A stretch of 5,185 bases of DNA from Planctomycetota bacterium (GCA_025453315.1 JALOQQ010000076.1:1-5185), one strand, 5' to 3'; shown: positions 1 through 4,981, numbered from the stretch's first letter. Made by a program: numbers and translations. Notes: generated from the sequence alone by a model not told the origin.

Positions 1-283
1 TCCTACCAGCCACAATCACTAGTATCGTAAATAGCAAAGTTAAGTCAGCAATATTGGAACCAAAAAGAGTGCCAAGCCCGAAGGATGGCATTCCGGCAAG
101 AGCGGCATTTATAGAAATTAACGTTTCTGGAAGTATTGAAATAACTGCAATAATAACAAAACCCACAACATACTTTGACAAACGATAACTTTCTGCCAAA
201 AAAGCTGCGTATTTTGTAGCCATAGTTGCTCCCTTAATTACCATGAGCATTGCTATAATAAAAACAAATAAATTCAAAATCAT
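1..283 (-). CDS. CaCA-family Na+/Ca2+ (cation) antiporter, N-terminal fragment
   Basis: This is the 5' part (94 codons) of an inner-membrane cation exchanger; the rest lies beyond the left edge. The fragment is almost entirely hydrophobic, with helices at about residues 1-20, 38-60 and 70-92. It shows the alpha-1 repeat layout of the YrbG/NCX_Mj group: LPE at residues 51-53, a stretch with AALAG at 60-64, then GSNIAD at 75-80. Family members exchange Ca2+ for Na+ or H+ and have two such inverted alpha repeats; the second is not in view. The ATG at 283 is the first possible start, since an in-frame TAA lies five codons upstream. No Shine-Dalgarno is visible. Two things are odd: the usual GTS before LPE reads ISI here, and the usual Asn at the end of the GSN motif is Asp. 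The family is fairly certain, the transported ion is not. Confidence 0.78.
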   Translation of the reverse strand, partial: MILNLFVFIIAMLMVIKGATMATKYAAFLAESYRLSKYVVGFVIIAVISILPETLISINAALAGMPSFGLGTLFGSNIADLTLLFTILVIVAGR

Positions 284-325
284 AATATAAATAACTTAAA
301 AATAATTTTGAGAATAATAATTTAA

Positions 326-331
326 ATTATA
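326..331 (-). promoter_or_regulatory. Probable -10 box of the antiporter gene
   Basis: On the minus strand a perfect TATAAT lies 42 bases upstream of the antiporter ATG and would start transcription near 319. No good -35 is seen at 16-18 bases (TATGAA is the nearest). In such AT-rich DNA a lone hexamer is modest evidence. It is supported by its place between the upstream tRNA terminator and the gene. Confidence 0.4.
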
Positions 332-375
332 CACAAAAAATCAATCAATTCATAATTGATCTTAAATTAAAATAC

Positions 376-407
376 AAAAAAACCCTGTTATTAAACAGAG
401 CTTTTTT
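376..407 (-). terminator. Intrinsic terminator after tRNA-Tyr
   Basis: On the minus strand CTCTGTT (400-394) pairs with AACAGGG (389-383), giving 7 pairs including one T-G, with a 4-base loop. It is followed directly by seven T (382-376). It lies just beyond the tRNA 3' end. A six-T tract (402-407) on the other side would let it also work in the plus direction, although no plus-strand gene precedes it. Confidence 0.85.
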
Positions 408-412
408 ATGTG

Positions 413-495
413 TGGGCCGAGTAGGATTCGAACCTACGAAGGCTAATGCCAGCAGATTTACAGTCTGCCCTAGTTGACCGCTTTAGTATCGACCC
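413..495 (-). tRNA. tRNA-Tyr (anticodon GTA)
   Basis: The complete cloverleaf can be folded by eye. Acceptor GGGTCGA (495-489) pairs with TCGGCCC (420-414), with one T-G pair. The D arm is CTA/TAG around AAGCGGTCAAC. The anticodon stem GCAGA/TCTGC encloses loop CTGTAAA, with the GTA anticodon at 461-459. The long variable arm GGC-ATTA-GCC makes it class II, as expected for bacterial tRNA-Tyr. The T arm is GTAGG-TTCGAAT-CCTAC. The discriminator base is A (413). The following bases are CAC, so the CCA end is not encoded and must be added by a CCA-adding enzyme. It has its own promoter and terminator and so is a single-gene transcript. Confidence 0.97.
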
Positions 496-512
496 AATAT
501 TTTACTTTTACT

Positions 513-540
513 ATAATATCATCTTCTATCTCTTTGTAAA
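513..540 (-). promoter_or_regulatory. Promoter of tRNA-Tyr
   Basis: On the minus strand, -35 TTTACA (540-535) is followed by a 16-base spacer and -10 TATTAT (518-513). The -10 is preceded by TGA, giving an extended -10. The start would be near 506, leaving a leader of about ten bases before the mature tRNA 5' end at 495. Spacing and position fit a sigma-70-type promoter. Confidence 0.72.
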
Positions 541-582
541 GACTTTAATATTAAAATTATATAGTTTAACTAGAAAAACAGA

Positions 583-632
583 AAAATCTGCCAACCAGAC
601 AACAATAAACTGATTTAGATAAAGCAGATTTT
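583..632 (-). terminator. Possible terminator hairpin after the pilin gene
   Basis: On the minus strand AAAATCTGC (632-624) pairs perfectly with GCAGATTTT (591-583) over 9 bases. Within the 32-base loop AATCAG and CTGGTT can form a further 6-pair stem. T-rich DNA follows (TC then TGTTTTTC). The hairpin starts 24 bases after the pilin stop codon and ends upstream of the tRNA promoter, where a terminator is expected. The large asymmetric loop and interrupted T tract make it weaker than the others in this window. It could instead be an mRNA 3' stabilising structure. Confidence 0.5.
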
Positions 633-656
633 GAAAAAAATTTATTTTTAAATAAC

Positions 657-1049
657 TTATCCTTTTACTCCCTGAATAACAAATTTTACTAAGGCGTAGG
701 CAAAAAAGATAATAGCCATACCTAAAACCGCCCAAATAATTATATTCTTTCCCTCTTTAACTTTTTCAGCATTACCAGAACTAGTCATCCACAGAAAACC
801 ACCATAAACAAACATCAGTAAGGCAATAGATCCAACTAAACCTAAAACACCGTTAATTATACGACCAATTAACTTCTGCGGGGTAGTACCGTCGCCTAGA
901 GGATTAGAAAGAGAGTCTCCGGTGGAAGTTTTTTTGGATGTACCACTCGTATCTTGTTGAGAGGTACCACTCGTATCTTGAGCAACGGCAAAGTTAAAGG
1001 AAAAAAATAAAAAGAGAGAGAGTATAAAAAAAACTACTATTTTTTTCAT
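657..1049 (-). CDS. VirB2/TrbC-like (T4SS_pilin type) small membrane pilin
   Basis: A 130-residue secreted or inner-membrane protein. It has a lysine-started, Phe-rich signal peptide with a likely cut after Ala-Val-Ala at residue 23. A Ser/Thr/Gly/Gln-rich mature N-terminus (24-48) carries an imperfect 8-residue tandem repeat, DTSGTSQQ then DTSGTSKK. It is followed by NPLG, a LIGRIINGVLG stretch, and two membrane helices (about 63-88 and 102-126) joined by a short polar loop (SSGNAEKVKEGK). Length, signal peptide and the two-helix hairpin match VirB2/TrbC pilins and the pilin family frequent in Patescibacteria. No conjugation or secretion genes adjoin it, so a role in pilus assembly is inference; small two-helix membrane proteins of unknown role look alike. 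No Shine-Dalgarno precedes the ATG, but the signal peptide supports this start. It appears to be transcribed alone. Confidence 0.8.
   Translation of the reverse strand: MKKIVVFFILSLFLFFSFNFAVAQDTSGTSQQDTSGTSKKTSTGDSLSNPLGDGTTPQKLIGRIINGVLGLVGSIALLMFVYGGFLWMTSSGNAEKVKEGKNIIIWAVLGMAIIFFAYALVKFVIQGVKG
940..980 (-). repeat. 17-bp direct repeat, 24-bp period, inside the pilin gene
   Basis: A 17-base sequence (plus strand GTACCACTCGTATCTTG) occurs at 940-956 and exactly again at 964-980. The 24-base period equals eight codons. It encodes the repeated DTSGTS stretch just behind the signal-peptide cut, so copy number could change without breaking the frame. Confidence 0.9.
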
Positions 1050-1081
1050 AATTTTATATAAACTTTAAACAATACTATTCT

Positions 1082-1090
1082 AATATACCA
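1082..1090 (-). promoter_or_regulatory. Probable extended -10 promoter of the pilin gene
   Basis: On the minus strand TGG-TATATT (1090-1082) is an extended -10 that would start transcription near 1075, with a leader of about 26 bases. The expected -35 position falls in the poly-T tract of the preceding terminator (TTTTTT), which is a weak match. Support comes from the fact that a terminator isolates the pilin gene from its upstream neighbour, so it needs a promoter here. Confidence 0.42.
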
Positions 1091-1103
1091 TAAAAGTAAA
1101 AAT

Positions 1104-1132
1104 AAAAAAAGAGGGATTTTCTTGTCCCTCTT
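1104..1132 (-). terminator. Intrinsic terminator of the SPFH operon
   Basis: On the minus strand AAGAGGGA (1132-1125) pairs perfectly with TCCCTCTT (1116-1109) around an 8-base loop. The T run continues to 1104. It begins 6 bases after the stop codon of the three-helix membrane protein and ends the two-gene operon. Confidence 0.92.
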
Positions 1133-1138
1133 AATATT

Positions 1139-2011
1139 TTACTTAGCCTTAATTCTTAGTTTTATTACTTGGTCATTTGCTCCTGCTTTAAAACTGAATT
1201 CTTGATTGTCAACAAATGGCGCCTTGGTTCCTTTCTGATACATTTCACCATCTAAACAAAAATAAAAATCGTTATCATTTTTATTGTTAGAATAGTAAAG
1301 GTCATATAAATAACCGTCAGCCACTTTTATCAGAGGACTTGTTTCACCGGCTTTAAGTTTAAAATAATATGGTTTAGAACGTGGGTAAACAGTTATTCCG
1401 TCCCCGTTATTATTCGCCTCTTCGATCATTGATGTTTTCTTAGAGAAAGTAGTAGATATAGGACTATCCGGCCACACAAGAGTGTCTCGATTTTTAGGAT
1501 CGTAATTCTTCTCAGGATTAAATCTTTCACCAGTGTTAGGGTTTATTTTATACAAAGCTTTTCCATTACTTGAATCATAATTACTTTGTGAATATACGAA
1601 GTAGAAATGACAAACCATACAGAATATAATCATTACTGTATATAATTTTTTTGCCCTTTCATCCACAGAATCAAAAATATAATTTACAGCTAATATTATC
1701 AAAATAACAGTTAAAGCTGTTAAAATTACATCCAAAAACGGGTGGAAATTAAACCTTGAAATGAAAAAATAGTTTACGAAAGGATACAAAACTAGAACAC
1801 CAAACGAAAGCAATCTTATCACTATTACTTTATTATTTTCAATCCAACTAAAAGCTGCTCTCTTTTTATTAGTTTTTACATCTGGTTTATTATTTTCCGG
1901 AGCTTTTACCTCGTCTTTTTCTGAGGCGGCAGCTTTATTGTTGGTAGTTACTGGGTTAGAAACAGTTACAGTTTCACCAGTATCACCTAAACTTTTACTT
2001 TTATCAGGCAT
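1139..2011 (-). CDS. Three-helix membrane protein with outer C-terminal domain, unknown function
   Basis: I do not recognise this 290-residue protein. Residues 1-52 are polar and low in complexity (Ser/Thr/Asn/Lys/Glu) and probably disordered, ending in a basic patch (KTNKKR). Three membrane helices follow at about 62-84, 92-113 and 122-140. By the positive-inside rule (KKR before helix 1, DERAKK between helices 2 and 3) the N-terminus is cytoplasmic and residues 141-290 are outside. The outer part opens with closely spaced Asn-Pro/Asp-Pro turns (NPNTG, NPEK, DPKN; 157-174) and continues as an alternating aromatic/polar stretch (205-290) that looks beta-rich. It has a single cysteine in that domain (C252). 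The gene starts 5 bases after the stop of the SPFH gene, behind a purine-rich AGAAGAA, and the terminator follows at once. The two are therefore co-transcribed, and the product is plausibly a membrane partner of the SPFH protein. Confidence 0.85.
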   Translation of the reverse strand: MPDKSKSLGDTGETVTVSNPVTTNNKAAASEKDEVKAPENNKPDVKTNKKRAAFSWIENNKVIVIRLLSFGVLVLYPFVNYFFISRFNFHPFLDVILTALTVILIILAVNYIFDSVDERAKKLYTVMIIFCMVCHFYFVYSQSNYDSSNGKALYKINPNTGERFNPEKNYDPKNRDTLVWPDSPISTTFSKKTSMIEEANNNGDGITVYPRSKPYYFKLKAGETSPLIKVADGYLYDLYYSNNKNDNDFYFCLDGEMYQKGTKAPFVDNQEFSFKAGANDQVIKLRIKAK

Positions 2012-2016
2012 TTCTT

Positions 2017-3162
2017 CTAATTTTTAGATTCTTTTTCATTTTGTTTACTTTGTGCATTAAATCCAGCGCCAAATTGAGCACCGTTGATAGCAGTTGAGCC
2101 TCCTTCAAAAATAACAGCCTTATCACTTAAATTGGTGTATTTAATATTAGTTACAACAATATTCGCAATATCATCTTCGCTTAGGCCATTGTCTTTTAAG
2201 GCTTTAATTTGATCAGCCAAACCTTCACCCTGAGCGGCAATTAAAGCTCTCTTACCAGTAGCTATTTTTTTATCAGCTTCTGCTTCTGCTTCGGCCATAG
2301 TTACTTTCTTTTCCGCATCAATTTTAATGTGCTGCCTTTCAATTTCAATTTCTTCTTTAGTATTTTTGTTCTTGGCAACAAGTTCGGCATTTCTTGCTTG
2401 CTCAGCTTCAGCAGATTGTTTACTTTTATAAACAACATCACGCATTGCTTTTTGTTCTTCGCTAAGCTTTACGTCTTGTAATAATATCTCCAAAATCTCA
2501 ACTCCCAGTTTTTCCTTAAGATTTTCAATATAGTCAACGTCTTCCTTTAACAAATCAGTTAAATTCATTTTTAGCTGTATAACATTATCCATATCATTCT
2601 TGCCAAAATGAATTCTTAGTACTGACTCACATAAATCTTTAATTACCCGTTCATAAGATTTGTTAACATACCATGCTTTTGCGGCATAACTTAAGCCGTC
2701 GCTACTAGCACCTCTCGGAATTCTGTAGCGAACACAAGCACTAACACCTTCAGCTGTCGTATCTTGAAAATCAATTTCCGTGTCAGGAAATAAAATTATT
2801 TCCCTTTCATGATAGGTTCTCGAAAAAACTATTTCCGTTATACCCCATAAAGGAAAAATCCAGTAAATACCGCCATCTAAAGTAGAATGATATTTGCCAG
2901 CTATTTCTAGCACAGCAAAACGATCATGACTAATATCTGTTCTTGAACTATTAAAAACTCTTAAAGCAGAAATTACTATTATTAAAAGTAATAAGCTGCC
3001 AAGAATCAAAAACGAATACCGCCAAGAACCAAGACTTTGAAGTTCAAAATACAATATACAGCTAAATAAAGCTATTAAAAGTATTCTGAGACCGCACCAA
3101 GAAAAATATATAGCCCATAATTGGCCATTCGTAAATCCTTTTAACCATTCAGTGATTTTCAT
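2017..3162 (-). CDS. SPFH/band-7 domain membrane protein (stomatin/prohibitin/flotillin-like)
   Basis: A 381-residue protein. Two membrane helices (about 15-40 and 48-69) precede an SPFH/band-7 domain at about 75-245, with a GKYHSTLDGGIYWIFPLW opening and strand-rich ETTVEI-like segments (EREIILFPDTEIDF at 119-132). A long charged helix (about 235-320) is rich in Ala/Glu/Lys with a MAEAEAEADKK segment, the usual coiled-coil region after SPFH domains. The C-terminus (355-381) is Gly/Asn/Gln-rich and probably flexible. SPFH proteins oligomerise into membrane-bound rings that form microdomains or hold proteases and other partners; which job applies here cannot be told. Two N-terminal helices rather than the common single anchor is unusual. 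It is the first gene of a two-gene operon with a full-consensus promoter, a long leader and a good ribosome site. Family assignment is confident from architecture; the subfamily is not. Confidence 0.88.
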   Translation of the reverse strand: MKITEWLKGFTNGQLWAIYFSWCGLRILLIALFSCILYFELQSLGSWRYSFLILGSLLLLIIVISALRVFNSSRTDISHDRFAVLEIAGKYHSTLDGGIYWIFPLWGITEIVFSRTYHEREIILFPDTEIDFQDTTAEGVSACVRYRIPRGASSDGLSYAAKAWYVNKSYERVIKDLCESVLRIHFGKNDMDNVIQLKMNLTDLLKEDVDYIENLKEKLGVEILEILLQDVKLSEEQKAMRDVVYKSKQSAEAEQARNAELVAKNKNTKEEIEIERQHIKIDAEKKVTMAEAEAEADKKIATGKRALIAAQGEGLADQIKALKDNGLSEDDIANIVVTNIKYTNLSDKAVIFEGGSTAINGAQFGAGFNAQSKQNEKESKN

Positions 3163-3171
3163 TTCTATTTT

Positions 3172-3177
3172 CTCCTT
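3172..3177 (-). promoter_or_regulatory. Shine-Dalgarno of the SPFH gene
   Basis: On the minus strand AAGGAG lies 9 bases before the ATG at 3162 and fixes this start. It is the clearest ribosome-binding site in the window; the pilin, ricT-like, antiporter and cysteine-rich genes lack one. Confidence 0.85.
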
Positions 3178-3230
3178 ATTCTTTAAGTTATTATTATTTT
3201 TAATTATTTTATTGTAATGAGCGCCAAGTT

Positions 3231-3263
3231 AAAAAAGTATTTTAAGGATTTTTGTCCTTATAC
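3231..3263 (-). promoter_or_regulatory. Terminator-like hairpin in the SPFH operon leader (possible attenuator)
   Basis: On the minus strand TAAGGA (3260-3255) pairs with TCCTTA (3248-3243) around a 6-base loop. After a 3-base bulge GTA (3263-3261) can pair with TAC (3239-3237), and six T follow at once (3236-3231). The structure lies about 36 bases after the predicted transcription start and about 70 bases before the SPFH start codon. It could stop part of the transcripts early, leaving an RNA of about 69 nt. The stem is AT-rich and short, so real termination is uncertain. Confidence 0.45.
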
Positions 3264-3273
3264 TAAACTATTT

Positions 3274-3287
3274 AAAGTCCAGACTTT
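3274..3287. repeat. 14-bp palindrome just after the SPFH operon start site
   Basis: AAAGTC-CA-GACTTT is a perfect 6+6 inverted repeat with a 2-base centre, at about +12 to +25 of the predicted SPFH transcript. As DNA it could be an operator. As RNA its loop is too tight unless the inner pair opens. Transcript bases 3292-3272 also contain a six-codon reading frame (MRKSGL) overlapping it, without a ribosome site. Confidence 0.5.
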
Positions 3288-3305
3288 CTCATTTTGGTTC
3301 ATAAA

Positions 3306-3334
3306 ATTATATCATTTTTAATAAGTTTTGTCAA
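3306..3334 (-). promoter_or_regulatory. Perfect-consensus promoter of the SPFH operon
   Basis: On the minus strand TTGACA (3334-3329), a 17-base spacer and TATAAT (3311-3306) all match the sigma-70 consensus exactly, and TGA before the -10 gives an extended -10. Transcription would start near 3299, leaving a leader of about 137 nt before the SPFH ATG. This is the strongest promoter in the window. Confidence 0.9.
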
Positions 3335-3362
3335 GCTATTTATTAAGATATAATAACAAAAA

Positions 3363-3391
3363 TTGACAAAATACTAGCAATATGGAATATT
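3363..3391 (+). promoter_or_regulatory. Promoter of the cysteine-rich gene
   Basis: TTGACA (3363-3368), a 17-base spacer and AATATT (3386-3391) preceded by TGG form a probable extended -10 promoter with a perfect -35 and a 4/6 -10. The start would be near 3398, giving a leader of about 19 bases without a Shine-Dalgarno. It is divergent from the SPFH promoter, with 28 bases between the two -35 boxes. Confidence 0.65.
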
Positions 3392-3392
3392 G
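3378..3392. repeat. Palindrome over the -10 box of the cysteine-rich gene (possible operator)
   Basis: CAATAT-GGA-ATATTG is a perfect 6+6 inverted repeat with a 3-base centre that covers the whole -10 of the plus-strand promoter. A protein bound here would block the promoter. AT-rich DNA yields such palindromes by chance, so the role is only suggested by position. Confidence 0.4.
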
Positions 3393-3416
3393 ATATGAAC
3401 CTTAAAAATTAAAAAC

Positions 3417-3983
3417 ATGAACACAGATGAAAAAAATGAATACCTTAAAAGGGTTAGTAAATTACGCGAATTTATTAAATTTACAGGTTTTTATGAATTA
3501 GCTAAAGAATTTGGATTGCAATATGGTCAAAAATGTGGAGATATTCTTCATAAAAATCGTTGCGAAGAATGCTTGGATATTAATAATTCTATATGCCCGG
3601 CTGAATTAGAGCTGGGAGTAGAATTAATGGAAAGAACCGAAAAAGAAAATAGAAATATCTTGTTAAGAGCGCTAATCAAGATAAAAAATAAAGGCTTTGA
3701 TGTCTGTTTTAAATGTATTTCTATCACCCCTGAAAGATGTTCTATTTGTAAAAACTGCTTAAAATGTGATTCCGGAAACAGATCACAATGCAAAATTTGT
3801 TATGAAAAGGAATTAAAAAAGAATGAAATCTTAGAAATGCAAAAAAAAGGAATAGATGTTTGTCTGTATTGTCATTCTATCAATCCAAAACGCTGTGACT
3901 GCGGAAAATGTTTTAATTGCGTTCCAGAAACTTATTATGGAAAATGTCTAGAATGTTATGATAGAGATAATACTGATGATTAA
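3417..3983 (+). CDS. Cysteine-rich repeat protein, probable zinc-binding, unknown function
   Basis: I do not recognise this 188-residue soluble protein. It has 20 cysteines and no signal peptide or membrane helix, so it is probably cytoplasmic. Residues 1-38 are helical and charged. A first module has C40, C49, C52 and C60. A helix (about 62-92) leads to two similar cysteine modules: C97, C100, C108, C111, C114, C117, C125, C128, and then C149, C152, C160, C162, C165, C168, C177, C180. Both open with KKG(F/I)DVC, and all three modules share CxxC-x7-C. Paired CxxC knuckles of this kind usually bind structural zinc, suggesting nucleic-acid or protein binding; Fe-S binding is less likely but not excluded. 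The ATG at 3417 follows a promoter at 3363-3391 without a ribosome site. It is the only plus-strand gene here, divergent from the SPFH operon, and ends at a bidirectional terminator. Confidence 0.85.
   Translation: MNTDEKNEYLKRVSKLREFIKFTGFYELAKEFGLQYGQKCGDILHKNRCEECLDINNSICPAELELGVELMERTEKENRNILLRALIKIKNKGFDVCFKCISITPERCSICKNCLKCDSGNRSQCKICYEKELKKNEILEMQKKGIDVCLYCHSINPKRCDCGKCFNCVPETYYGKCLECYDRDNTDD
3690..3956 (+). repeat. Two tandem cysteine-module repeats in the coding sequence
   Basis: Residues 92-143 and 144-180 repeat the same pattern with an offset of 52 residues: KG(F/I)DVC, then CxxC-x7-C, a run of CxxC-spaced cysteines, and a final CxxC followed by Y. The copies have diverged at DNA level, so the duplication is old. 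Copy 2 has C-x-C where copy 1 has C-x2-C (160-162 against 108-111), and x8 instead of x7 before its last pair. Confidence 0.85.
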
Positions 3984-4048
3984 TTACTACTTCCAAATTT
4001 ATTGTCCATAGATTATTATTAGAATGATCTATATAAAACCAAAACCAC

Positions 4049-4080
4049 AAAAAAGAGCCTTTTTAAAAGACTCTTTTTTT
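4049..4080. terminator. Bidirectional terminator between convergent genes
   Basis: AAAAAAGAG (4049-4057) pairs with CTCTTTTTT (4071-4079). The A run on one side and T run on the other give a T tract in both directions. It lies 65 bases after the cysteine-rich gene (plus) and 21 bases after the ricT-like gene (minus), so it can end both. Confidence 0.88.
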
Positions 4081-4100
4081 ATTTACATCAAGTAATTATT

Positions 4101-4937
4101 TTAACTATTTTTTTCCTTCTTCTTATGACGATTAATATCTATTTCAGCTATTTCCCTTTCACCTTTTTCATTACTAAATTCCACATCAACTGATTGTTTT
4201 AAAATATGATGATTAATTACTACGCCCCTTCTACCATCAACATTAACCTTGGTGCCTATAGGTGGTAAAGCCTTACTCATATCAACATAACCTTCATATT
4301 CATAAGACAAACAACACATTAAGCGTCCGCACATTCCAGAGATACGTTCACTACCGCGATGAACAACTTGTTGCGCCTCGGCCATTTCCGAAGTAATAGA
4401 AGAAAATTCCTGTAAATGACCGCGACAACAAAGTCCGCGTCCACAAGGACCACAATCACCAGTTAACTTAGCTTCATCGCGACTGCCAATTTGTGTTAGA
4501 CGAACCGCACTACCAAAATGAGAAGTTAAATCCTTTACTAACTCTCTAAAATCAACACGACCATCAGAAATAAAGGCAAACGTAATTCTGGAGCCATCTA
4601 AAGAAAGACGCACATCAACTAATTTCATCGGCAATTCCCTTTTATCAACCATCTCTTTACAGAAATCTAAGGCTGACCATTTTTTTTCCTCGTCATATAC
4701 TTTATCAATTTCTTCTTTTTCAGCCTTTCGTAAAACTGACTTAAGTGGTTTTACTTCGCCATTTTCATCTTTTTCTGGAACATAATCTTTTTCTTCAATT
4801 AAGGAAACAATTCTACCCAAATCTTTTCCTAATTCTGTTTCTACAACTACATGCTCGCCGCGCTTAAGTTCCAAGTCCCCAGAAGAAAAATTGTAGATTT
4901 TATCCCAAGGAACAAATTGTATTTGAACTATAGACAT
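4101..4937 (-). CDS. ricT: PSP1-domain protein, RicT/YaaT-like
   Basis: A 278-residue cytoplasmic protein of the PSP1 C-terminal-domain family. The N-terminal part opens with IVQIQFVPWDKIYNF and GDLELKRGEHVVVET, typical of YaaT/RicT; the PSP1 domain follows at about 65-150. Next comes the hallmark cysteine set: C165-x4-C170-C171 (GPCGRGLCC) and C203-x4-C208-C209 (GMCGRLMCC), with an additional C162. In Bacillus subtilis, RicT with RicA and RicF forms the Y-complex that carries Fe-S clusters on such cysteines and steers RNase Y in mRNA maturation. No RicA or RicF partner is in this window, so that role is inferred from the family. The C-terminus is basic (HKKKEKNS). The ATG at 4937 lacks a ribosome site but fits the family's N-terminus. 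The gene stands alone, between the tsf terminator and its own. Confidence 0.92.
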   Translation of the reverse strand: MSIVQIQFVPWDKIYNFSSGDLELKRGEHVVVETELGKDLGRIVSLIEEKDYVPEKDENGEVKPLKSVLRKAEKEEIDKVYDEEKKWSALDFCKEMVDKRELPMKLVDVRLSLDGSRITFAFISDGRVDFRELVKDLTSHFGSAVRLTQIGSRDEAKLTGDCGPCGRGLCCRGHLQEFSSITSEMAEAQQVVHRGSERISGMCGRLMCCLSYEYEGYVDMSKALPPIGTKVNVDGRRGVVINHHILKQSVDVEFSNEKGEREIAEIDINRHKKKEKNS

Positions 4938-4964
4938 ATTAAATAATTAATTATTAGTGTCTCA

Positions 4965-4970
4965 ATTATA
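4965..4970 (-). promoter_or_regulatory. Probable -10 box of the ricT-like gene
   Basis: On the minus strand TATAAT lies 27 bases before the ATG at 4937, so the start would be near 4958 with a leader of about 20 bases. The -35 position (around 4988-4993) lies in the T-rich end of the tsf terminator and matches poorly. The gene needs a promoter here because a strong terminator precedes it. Confidence 0.5.
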
Positions 4971-4981
4971 GCAAAAAAACC

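Noticed and set aside
526..735. 69-codon open frame on the minus strand
   Set aside because: It overlaps the 3' end of the pilin gene in another frame, runs across the hairpin at 583-632 and the tRNA promoter, and its product has no recognisable features. Chance frame in AT-rich DNA.
3261..3305. 14-codon leader frame MNQNEKVWTLNSLV upstream of the SPFH gene
   Set aside because: Its ATG begins 3 bases after the -10 box, ahead of the expected transcription start, so it would probably not be in the transcript.
3548..3793. 81-codon open frame on the minus strand
   Set aside because: It is antisense to the cysteine-rich gene, whose repeated cysteine pattern shows the plus strand is the coding one.
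4008..4032. ATAGAT...ATCTAT inverted repeat after the cysteine-rich gene
   Set aside because: Six AT-rich pairs with a 13-base loop and no T tract; the hairpin at 4049-4080 is a far better terminator.
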